From Alligator mississippiensis (lineage: Eukaryota; Chordata; Crocodylia; Alligatoridae), in assembly GCF_030867095.1 (NCBI RefSeq), contig NC_081833.1, positions 69,901,895-69,965,894 on the forward strand: DNA of 64,000 bases, written 5' to 3'. Below the pieces are notes generated by a model. It worked only from the letters and a program-made list of their open reading frames with translations, was not told where the DNA came from and made no database searches. The translations under genes and the position numbers were made by a program. Positions 12,231 through 21,400 of this stretch are shown here, in pieces. Every line of letters starts with the position of its first letter. Position 1 is the first letter of the stretch.

Positions 12231-12524
12231 AGGTACTTCATGAAAGACATGGAGAGAATAAGCAACCAGGAAGAGGATTCTAGCATTTTTTCAGCAAAGT
12301 CCATTCCAGCAGCACAACTACTGTCAAGGCCAAAGAAACTGCTAGCACTAAGATAAGAGATAAGTGTCTGCAGAGAAGACTGCAATCTAGATACACAGAA
12401 GGAGCCAATCTTTTTAAATGCTATATAGCTAGAAGCAGCAGAACGTGATATCACTGAAATAATTTATTTCCATCCTGGAAACTTCTAAAAGAATATGAAT
12501 CTTTATACTTAATTAAGAAAAAAG
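12231..12524 (-). repeat. Unclassified interspersed repeat, copy 1 (open frame on minus strand)
   Basis: Nearly the same sequence occurs at 15562-15856, in the same orientation. On the minus strand both copies keep an open frame of about 80 codons with FKKIGSF, SRLQSSLQTLIS and SCAAGMDFAEKMLE. A TTTATTTCAG stretch just upstream looks like a splice acceptor. I do not recognise the protein. It could be a captured host exon carried by a transposon, or part of an unfamiliar mobile element. Confidence 0.6.
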
Positions 12525-14000
12525 ACACTGTTTTAGGTCTAACTGTTTCAGAAAAACAAAGTGCCTGGCAAGAACTATGAATAAAGTCATATTAAATAAC
12601 AAGAAACCATTCATTCTACAGTGGCTTGTACTTTAATATTAATTATAACGACTTCAGCTTCATTACTTTGGCCGTTTTTCCCCAAGCTGCAAACTGTTAG
12701 GGTTTAGAGTTAAATTATGAGGTAGTTATTACAAAACACATGATCCAAACTGATAAAAAATAAGGAAACCTAATGAGAGAGAACTTAGCTGAATACTAAA
12801 TAGAAGAATTGACAATACCTTCCCCTAGTTGGCACACCCCAGGAAGTGATTAAGTACTTAGAGATAAGGAAAGGGGCAAAAAAACCCAAACACACACTTG
12901 ACTCTTATATAGGACACATCCTCACTGTATCTGAAGGCCAAATGCAGAAAGGCTTTTTCTACCACAGAAAAGGAAGCTGTATTACGTAACTTGTTAATGA
13001 GGAGGTACAGTAGCAAGGGCCTCTCCTTCCCAGTGTACCACTACTTCCCAGTTTCCCCTCTTCTGTACCCCAGCGATACTTGTCCTCCACACAACATACA
13101 ATCTGGTTTGTGTTCTACCCCTTCTCATATCTAATTAACTACACCATAACGAACAGTTCACTAGGCTAATCCACAGCGCAATCAGTTCCTGCCCTTGTCA
13201 GCTGCATTTCACAACTCATGCTCTCTGCTAAGGGATCAAACAATCTCTTCCAGTCCTTTTCTCCAGGGCCCGTAAGTCCTATACGTCCTTTGCCTGAGCT
13301 ATATAATGCCACAGCAAATGTAAAAATGCGCAAGTAGTGCCCTTTCTGCCACCTACAAACAACTGACCTCTTACAAATCTAGAGAGGAGACCTACTTTTC
13401 CTCTAAGCTGTCTCCACTCCGAGCCTTTGCCATCAGTGGCCCTCACAGCTGTGGCCCTTTGTAAGGTCACAGTTTAAGCTTTTTGCATACTATCCTAGAG
13501 AGACAGTCTACGTATGCTTTCACAAAGCTAGAGCATTTTTGCCAGTGACTTCTCCCTCTCAACACAAGAGGTAATTAATCCTTTTTAAAACAAGAATTTT
13601 TTCCATTATAGGACTTGACTTGAAAGTATAATGAAGACATGATAGCAAAGAATAAGAAAACAAAGATTAAAAAAAGACCTAATTATAATTGGATCATGGA
13701 AAGGATTTCACCTATCAAAGCCACAAAGAACAGCTACTTTGTTTCTCTGAGACTGCCATGCTGCTATATGTATTACTGGGAGTGTGCCTCCAATACATTT
13801 TTTATTTGTGGTAGCTACTTCTCCAACATACATCTTATAACATTCCCAACACTCATTCACAGGTAGGTCACCTAAAGAGCAGAATAAAGATCTCACAGTA
13901 GGGAACTAATAAGAGGAAACCATCTCTCACTTGAAGTTGCTGCACCAAATCCACTAGCAACCAGAAGTCATTAGTGCAGGGCACCTCTTCAGATGTCTGT
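12525..14000. other. CMC2 intron 1; nothing recognised
   Basis: AT-rich intronic sequence without a supported exon, RNA gene or classified repeat. Confidence 0.45.
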
Positions 14001-14306
14001 GGGCACTTTTACACGTGCTCCAAAATGGCGCTTTAATTAGAGCAGTTCCGAGAGCCAATCTAATTAACGTGTTGCCATGCCTTGTGTATCAATTTCCCTG
14101 TGCTTTAAAATGGTGGCAGGGGCGCTGAACTAAAGCTCGTCAAACAAACTTTAGTTCAAGCGCCCATGACACCATTTTTAAGTGCGGGAATGCTAATACA
14201 CGAGGTGCAGGAGACTGTGGGAACGCAGCAATTGCCATGCTCCAGCTGTTAACATGCTGGAATTCCAGTGTGCTGGAGCAGCCTTGCTGCTTGTGTATAA
14301 ACACCC
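14001..14306. mobile_element. MITE-like DNA transposon with internal hairpin and 3-bp target duplication
   Basis: The left end GGGCACTTTTACACGTGC and the reverse complement of the right end, GGGTGTTTATACACAAGC, match over about 18 bases. TGT flanks both sides (13998-14000 and 14307-14309). Inside lies a long palindrome: about 33 bases at 14103-14135 (core GGGGCGCTGAACTAAAG) pair with 14149-14183 (core CTTTAGTTCAAGCGCC). The 306-bp size, 3-bp duplication and terminal repeats resemble Harbinger-type MITEs, but the TGT target is not the usual TWA, so the superfamily is unsettled. Confidence 0.65.
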
Positions 14307-14309
14307 TGT

Positions 14310-15459
14310 GTTAAGTGAATTAGTTACCTCAGTCCAGTTGTTGTGGTAAAGGCATGCATCTCACTGGTAGAGGAACTTGTACAGTTAACTGAGGCATGCT
14401 GACTATGCAGCAAGGAGGAGGCACAGCTGACACTGCAATGTGTGTTCTCTGAACAATTTCACAAATTCAGGACTATTAATTTGGCACCATTCATGAGCAC
14501 TTTTTTTTTTTTTAAATACGGATTATAAAGGAAGAAGAGTGTTCTGTCTCCCTAAGTATGTACTGAAAACATACGATGCTAAAATGCTAAGGAGGTGAAT
14601 CCTATTTGTTCAACGGTAGCAGAGATGAGAGAGAATTTTTGCAAAGACTTATGCTAAAAACAGAAAATACCTGAGTTCATCTAGTTGTTTTTTTTAACAC
14701 CATGTACTCTAGGTTAGACTGGAAGGAGAACTTGTCTCACTTACTGATTCACTTATGACACTAGTTAACACCACACAAGAACAATTAAGTGATTCATAGA
14801 TTCTTAGCAACACTATTCCTGGTACATCTGTATGAAAGATGAATCCTGTATGTCAATCTATAGCCAAACATGTATCAAAACAGAAACCCACATTTTTATT
14901 TTTATAAAATTATTTTGTATTTTATAAAGCATAAATCAGTAAATCTAAAATCTAAATTAGAAAATGGTACTATTTTACTGTATTAAGCTTTCACATTTCA
15001 TAAAATTATCTTAGAACAATTTATAGTAAGCTCCAAAAAAAGAATAAAGATGTCCACAAGGTGGCACAGTAATCATGAGAAGCAAGCATTACTGTCAACA
15101 CTAGAGAAACAACTATACCCCATTTTTACTTTCTCCACTGATATAATTTATCATTTGTACTTGATACAGGAAGTAGACATATCAGTTCTGTTTTTTGAAA
15201 TTCCCAATAACAGTGCTTTCACATTTATAAGTAAAGAAAGTTTCTTTAAAAACAAAACAAAATAAAATGTGCTTTTAAACATTATTTAATTCACGATTAT
15301 ATTATGTTATACAAAACTCTGACACGAGAAGAATTATATTCTGGACCTAAACTATTTATGTTAGCTGAACGTCTCTCAGATCAACAATTTGGCATCCTCG
15401 CTAATCAGTCTCGACCAGCAGTCTATATTCAGTACCACTCCTATCCCACCCTATATAAA
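14310..15459. other. CMC2 intron 1; nothing recognised
   Basis: AT-rich intron with a short poly-T near 14502 and no other recognised feature. Confidence 0.45.
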
Positions 15460-16141
15460 TAGAAATCTACTTAATTTGTGGTTTCACAGAAACCACAAAA
15501 TCTGGGATTGTCTGCAAAATCAACAAAAAAACTTAATAAAATAAAATGCTGGCTCCCCAGCAGGTACTTCATGAAAGACATGAAGAGAATAAGCAACCAG
15601 GAAGATAATTCTAGCATTTTTTCAGCAAAGTCCATTCCAGCAGCACAACTACTTTCAAGGCCAAAGAAGAAAATGCTAGCGCTGAGATGAGAGATAAGTG
15701 TCTGCAGAGAAGACTGCAATCTAGATACAGAGAAAGAGCCAATCTTCTTAAATGCTATACGGCTAGAAGCAGCAGAACATGATATCACTGAAGTAAATCA
15801 TTTCCATCCTGGAAACTTCCCCAAAAAATGAATTTTATAGTTGATTAAGAAAAAAGTTTTAGCCTCAGCTTCCAGGAGGAGAAGGCGCTGGCTGACGGGG
15901 CATAATGAAGAGCAGAGATAAAGATGGCAGCTGCCCCCTCTTCTGTCCTCCCTTCCACCAGGGCCTCTCCGCCAATCAGCGCTGAGGGGTGGGGCCGCAC
16001 AAAGGGCAGCCAGCAATAAAGATCAGCACCAAGGCCCCTCCACAATCACTGCTGAGAGGTAGGGCCACCGCAAGATGTCTGTAAAAGCAGCTCTGCATGC
16101 CGCGAAAAATTCTCTCTCTCTGCAATTTAAGTACATCCATA
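15460..16141 (-). mobile_element. hAT element related to the 25148-25618 copy, carrying an inserted repeat
   Basis: The left end, CTACTTAATTTGTGGTTTC at 15467-15485, and the right end, GCAATTTAAGTACATCC at about 16122-16138, correspond to the two ends of the well-bounded element at 25148-25618 in reverse orientation. Interior blocks also match: AATAAAATGCTGG near 15545, GAGGGGTGGGGC near 15984 and AGGGCCACC near 16063. Unlike that copy it contains about 295 bp of the unclassified repeat at 15562-15856. The flanking duplication is no longer recognisable. Confidence 0.7.
15562..15856 (-). repeat. Unclassified interspersed repeat, copy 2, nested in a hAT element
   Basis: Roughly 90 percent identical by eye to 12231-12524, starting at the same AGGTACTTCATGAAAGAC and ending at the same TTAAGAAAAAAG. 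The minus-strand frame is open across the whole shared part, with a one-codon length difference from copy 1 (one extra F in the FFFGLES region). Function unknown. Confidence 0.6.
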
Positions 16142-16744
16142 CACACACACATATGTGTGTAACTTTTTTTTATATTTCAAACTGGGGGCAGGTTTTTGCC
16201 CAATTATCATACAAAAGTGAAGTTTGGTCCTTTAACTTCCCACAAGACAAAATTTTTTTCTGCTCAATCCCATGGCAACAAAACACATTTTTCCCTGCAG
16301 ATACTAGCATGTCAGCAGGTCTCAATGGTATCCTATTGCAGGGCCTCATTCACTACTGACTTTATATTTATAGTTCTTTAAAAAAAAAAAAAGAGAAAGA
16401 AATGCTCCTTAAAAAGCTCATCAAACAAAACGACAATTCAATTTCTATTCTGTAACCAATTCAGAAGCCCAAGCCGTTTGTTTGCACTAGTTTCCACGGA
16501 AATCAGGCTGAATCTTGAATAAATTAGCCACGGGATCCTGCAGTTCAGCCTTAATTCCACAGTAAAAATCAGATTTTTAAAAGGAGTCAAGGTGGAAGAA
16601 TTTGACCCTAACTTCTCTGTATTGAAATTTGGCAGGGAATAGGAAGAGAAGTGTGTTTGATACGTGCATATAAGAGCCTATGCACATGCTCCAACTTCCA
16701 GCATATCACAGATTTTGTGTGTGGGTGCTCCTTGCGAGTTTTAC
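16142..16744. other. CMC2 intron 1; CA tract and poly-A, otherwise nothing recognised
   Basis: Begins with a short CA/TG palindromic tract (CACACATATGTGTGT) and contains a poly-A run at about 16379-16392. No gene recognised. Confidence 0.45.
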
Positions 16745-17155
16745 TTACTCGCTACATGGAAACATCGAAACATGGAAGATGCCACATTTTAGCCGATTTG
16801 GGATTTGAAAGGTCACTGCAGAACAAGGAAAATTTTCTACCTCCCTGCCTGCTGTCAGACACCTCCAGGGGAGGAATCCTACCTGATCTACACATCAAAG
16901 AGCTACTCCGCACAGCTCACAGAGACACTGGCATGGACCCCGAGGGACAGCCTTCCACCTGCAGCTCCCTCTGTGCAAAAATGAAGTTTATTTCCTACCA
17001 ATGGGGACTTTTTACCATCTTGTACCATCTGTACTTTTCCCTGAGCCTGACGAAGGGACTTTGATCCCGAAAGCTTGCAGAAAAGGACAGTTTTCTTGCG
17101 ATTTCCCAGTTGGGTCTCATAAAAGATATCATTTTGGAACCAAGAGTTCTAGTTT
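16745..17155 (+). mobile_element. Penelope-like retroelement, 3' fragment with hammerhead-like tail
   Basis: Shares its whole length with the copies at 23463-24284: blocks ACATCAAAGAGCTACT, CAAAAATGAAGTTTATTTCC and the tail CTGACGAAGGGACTTTGATC, then CCGAAAGCTTGC. It ends ATCATTTTGGAACCAAGAGT. The tail design, a short hairpin between CTGACGA and GAAA followed by a TGGTCTAATAAAAG-type end, is the same as in the GIY-YIG-bearing Penelope fragment at 31098-31898, which is why I place it in that class. The fragment itself encodes no endonuclease. Confidence 0.6.
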
Positions 17156-17900
17156 ACTCTAGAGAGTACAGTTAGGAGCAGACTCCAGGGTTAAGGGAAA
17201 ACATCACAGGGAATCTGATCCTGGCCGTGGGAAGGGAAATGGGGTATTTCCCCTAAGAGAACAAGTGGTACCCGGGCCTCTCGAAGATGACGGTGAGCCA
17301 ACCTACCATCGAACCTTTGTGCACGTTCCTTTCACTACATCAGATTTGTATAATTGGAAGAACAATAACCCCAGCTCAAGACTTGAGCTGGGGCCTAACA
17401 CTGGCAGTTTCACCAAGGGGTGCTCGGCCCCCAGCCTGTGGACGGCATCCAGCCTGCGAGGGCCCTCACAGGCCAGGAAATTAACACTGCTATTGCTCTC
17501 AGCTACCGAATTTGCTAAGCTGGGCTGTTGCTAGACACATCTAGATCGGCTCCGGGCTGGGGCCGGGGGCTTTGCTGGGCAGCCAGATGAGGCAGGGCCC
17601 TGTCACACAAAGACACAGGGCCCCAGATGCACCCACCCCCATGCGCTGGACAGAGGGGCTGGATTGGGCCCAGTAGCACCACCCACCCAGCCACAGGCCC
17701 AAGGGGTGCTCGCCACGGCCTGAATCGACTCCTACATGAGCCGTGTTCAACAAGGAGCGTGTCCGGAAGGAAACCCGCAGGCCACTCCCCGGTTCAGGGA
17801 GCCGGTGCTCGGGCAAGGATGCCTGTACTGAAGGGAACCGACGGGCCCCGGGAAGGGGGAAAAGCCACAGGTATTCGCTGCCTCCTTGAGTGCGGAAAGA
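17156..17900. other. CMC2 intron 1 proximal part, rising GC towards the promoter
   Basis: No exon or repeat recognised. GC content rises from about 17.5 kb into the CpG island. Confidence 0.4.
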
Positions 17901-18242
17901 AAGTGTCACCCCCCCGCCCAACGGCTGCAGCTTCTCACCTCACCGGGCAGGGGACGTGACCCGGATGCAGCTGGCGGGCCGGAACTGGCGTCACGGGTCA
18001 CAGCTGAACGGGGCCGGGCCTCGCGCTGATTGGGCGGTCCCAACGCGCCGAGGCGCCGGATTGGCTGGTTCGAGCGCCGGTGGTTGGCGCGAGGAAGATG
18101 GCGGCGCGCGGGCGGCGCGGCCGGGGCGCGGCGGGCGGGTGAGTAAACGAGCGAGCGAGCGAGCGAGTGAGGGGGGCGGCGGGGCCGGGGGAAGGGAAGG
18201 CTCCCCCCCCAGTAACGGCGTCCCCGTTGGCTCCGCAGCGCC
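17900..18242. promoter_or_regulatory. CMC2/CENPN bidirectional CpG-island promoter with CENPN 5' UTR exon
   Basis: Dense CpG sequence between the divergent CMC2 and CENPN genes. It contains two inverted CCAAT boxes (ATTGG at 18029-18033 and 18060-18064), a CRE-half-like GCGTCAC at 17988-17994 and a YY1-type AAGATGGCGGC at 18095-18105. A non-coding CENPN exon probably ends at 18138, before a consensus GTGAGT donor. The matching acceptor CTCCGCAG ends at 18238, four bases before the CENPN ATG. On the minus strand a donor at about 17943 (CCCG, then GTGAGG) would fit the end of the non-coding first exon of CMC2. There is no TATA box, as usual for CpG-island promoters. Transcription starts cannot be placed from sequence. 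Confidence 0.7.
18148..18166. repeat. (CGAG)n tandem tract in CENPN 5' intron
   Basis: Five near-perfect CGAG/GAGC units immediately after the GTGAGT donor of the 5' UTR exon. Confidence 0.8.
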
Positions 18243-18413
18243 ATGGACGTGACGGTGGCCGAGTTCATCCGCCGGACCGTGCTGAAGGTGCCGCGCTCGC
18301 ACATCCCGGCGCTGCTGCAGGCCTGGGGCTTCCTGCCCGCCGCGCGGCTGCAGGCGCTGGACGTGCGGCCGCTGAAGGAGGCGATCGCCGAGGCCGTGGT
18401 GCAGCTCTGCCAG
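18243..18413 (+). CDS. CENPN: CENPN coding exon 1
   Basis: 57 codons from ATG in a strong context (GCCATGG) to VVQLCQ, then the GTGAGC donor. Encodes most of the pyrin-like N-terminal domain. Confidence 0.94.
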
Positions 18414-21400
18414 GTGAGCGCGGTGCTGGGCCTTACCGGGGCGGCCTGTTTATCGGGTCGGGCGGGCTCCTTCCTCTCCAAGCCCGCCCTCCTTAAGCAC
18501 GACACCGTCGTACGGGAAGCATCCCAACGAGGTGGAAAAGTATGAAAATAAATCAGTCTTACTTCCTTGGTATCGCTCGCGGTCTGCCCTCGACATTGCC
18601 GAGCGGGACATTTTTTTTTTGGCGGCGAGCCGGTGGGTTACGACTGGCTGCCTGAGAGCAGTTTGGGTTTTGCACGTGCTGCCTCAAAGATTGATCCTAC
18701 GTTTCAACCCCTCGTATCATTAAGGATTGCGCGGAGGTTGAAATGGTGATATCGAGACGATCGTTATCGTACACCTGGCAGCACTGCCGCCCGTAGAAGC
18801 CCGGTGCCGAACCCGGCCCTTCTCAACCTGCCTGGCCCCGCCTTGGGAAATGCCAGCTCTTCGCTTGCTTGGCCTCGGAAAGATCATAGAGCGGTTGTTG
18901 CTCTTGCGTCGAACCGAAGCCGCAGCTGTGGACTCCTATTGGAAATCTCTAGGTGTATCTTGCAGGTCGTGTTTGTACCCACCCCCAACAGTGCCAGCCT
19001 TGTGTGGTGCCAGCTGTTGGGTCATACCTAGGTCCAGTTTTGGGTGTCGCACAGCGGCAGGGAGCGGACGCGGGAAGGGAGAGGGAGCTGGGCTTCTCCC
19101 GCTGTTCTTCTCGTACTTGCAGCCTCCCTGGTCTAGGAAGCTCTGAGTCGGAGGCCGTGCCCCTAAATCTCGTGCTCAATAGCTGCTGATGCCCCTTTCC
19201 TCTAAGATGGGGGTCTTCAACCTTTTTTTTGGTGGGTGTACCCCCAGCAGCCACTTGAAAAACAGGGAGTCCCCAGCGGCGGTACGGTGCGCAGCGGTTA
19301 CCACAGACCCCCTGGGGCCTTCAAAGTACCCCTGGTTGACAACTGCTGCTCTAAGAACATAATCAAGCCCCTTCTGCATCTGGCTGTGAACTGTCGGTTT
19401 CCACCACATCTGGTGGCAACGAGTTTCATGCTAACAACACACTGGGTGAAAAAGAACTTCCTTGTGTTCATTTTAAACTTAACTACCTGCTGGTTTCGGC
19501 CTGGCTGAGAATTACTGTTGTAAACATTAACACAGGTCTGAAATACTTAAATTGCAGTCTCTCCAGAAGGAGTACTTAAGTTAAAGATCCACTGACCCCG
19601 TGTGACCCCTCAGGCTAGGGTTAAGGCACGACAGATTTTGTAGGTGGTGGCACACAGGGTCTACAGGGGCGGGCAGTTATTTTAGGCAGAGAGCTACTTA
19701 CTGAGTTTTGGCAAGCCATCCAGGGCTGCATGACTGGCAGCCAGGGGCAGATAAATATTAATTTTCAAAATTTTTTAGGGAACCCACAGGCTAGATAGAA
19801 TGGCCTGGCAGGCCGCATCTGGCCCGCGGGCCGCATTTTGCCCACCCCTGGTCTAGCATCATGTCCAGCAGAATCTGACTCCTAGGCTGTCATTGGGTAT
19901 CCTTTTACACCTGGCTGTCTTGAGGGCAGCATTTGGTGCAAATCAAAAGGGAGATTTTAACTTATACCTCTGTATCTCTAGAAAGACACTTTTTTTGCTG
20001 AGTTATTGAATCTCAAATAGACTGTGCACTTCAGGAGGGTTCTTACTGTTTTTCATTTTTTAAATAAGAAAAAATGCTTTGTTTTGGTAGAAGAGTGTTA
20101 GCTTAAGGTATCATTATTCTGGATGCTATTCGAAACTGGGATCTTGCCTTTTTACTTCGGAAAAGGCCTTGCATGCTGTGGACTTAAATTAATGTTTTCT
20201 TTTAAACGATATCTACTCCCGGAACTAAATTGTAAGTTTCTTTGAATTGCTATTTTAATGTAGCTCCGTGAAAACTTACGGCCCTATGATTTACCTTGTA
20301 CTATCAATATTTTTTCAGGAAAACTCTGCAAGTATAAAGGAAGCAGCAGTTCTAGACATTGTTTGTAAGTAAAAGTGTTTTCTTTTTACTTTGCTTGACA
20401 TTTTATGGTTGTTGTATAAGCAGTTGATTTGTCTTTTAAGTGTGTTTAGTGTGTTAAAAATATTTTTTGTACAACAAAACTGGTTGATCTTATCTTCCCA
20501 TTTCTAGATTAGAAAACACATGAGAAAATATTCAAATAAAAGTTGCAAATCATGTGGAACATCAAGGTCATGGGTCAAATAAAATGTATTTCAAATTCTC
20601 CCCAGTGGTGGTTTTTGAAGTTTAATTTGGACAGTGACATCTGGAACAATCACCATTGCCTAATAATTTACATGGAACTACAAACGTAATATTAATTTTA
20701 TGTAGATAATAGCTGGTTCAGGGATTTCTCTTGTCAAATTTTGATGTGTATGGCTTCAACTGCATTCTCAACTACTGTGAGAGCTCTGTATAGTCTAGGC
20801 TTGTCAAGTTTTTCCAAATCCTGAATTTTTAAATTTGATTTGAGAATGAGTTACAGTAATTTATACATTGCACTTGCTGCAGTTTGGTGAATTAGAAGGA
20901 GTTTATCTTTCCATTAATTGCTGAAGTCAAATTACAAGAGGATTTTATGCCTCTTATATAAAAAAAAAAAAAAATCTTTTTTTTTTTTTTCTTCTAGATT
21001 AGAATATATTTGGTGTTAGGGAAGTTTTGAAAGGAATCTGATTTTAAATAATGTACGGAAATAGGTTAGTCAAAAAAAATTATTTGTGCATCACTCTATT
21101 GGGCAACTTTTATTTCCCCAGATAACCATACCTTTCAGAACAAAAGGGTTTGGACAGTTTACCAAATGACCAAAGCAACAGGTATGTAAGATTTTTCTCA
21201 AAAATTCTCTACAGGACCTCTACAGGATTCTCATTCTTCTTGGTCTTAGTAATATACAGCAGTCCAAAGAGGTTCATCCCTCCGTTTGCAGATACCACTT
21301 TTTCTATTAAAGTGGCAGGAAGGTCACTCAGTATTTATTATATCATCTGCCTCCAGTCAGCTGCTATACGTGGAGATACGTGATGTATTGTTAAACATCA

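Noticed and set aside
17627-18505. Several 100-200-codon frames around the CENPN promoter
   Set aside because: Same CpG-island effect. The only supported coding here is CENPN exon 1.
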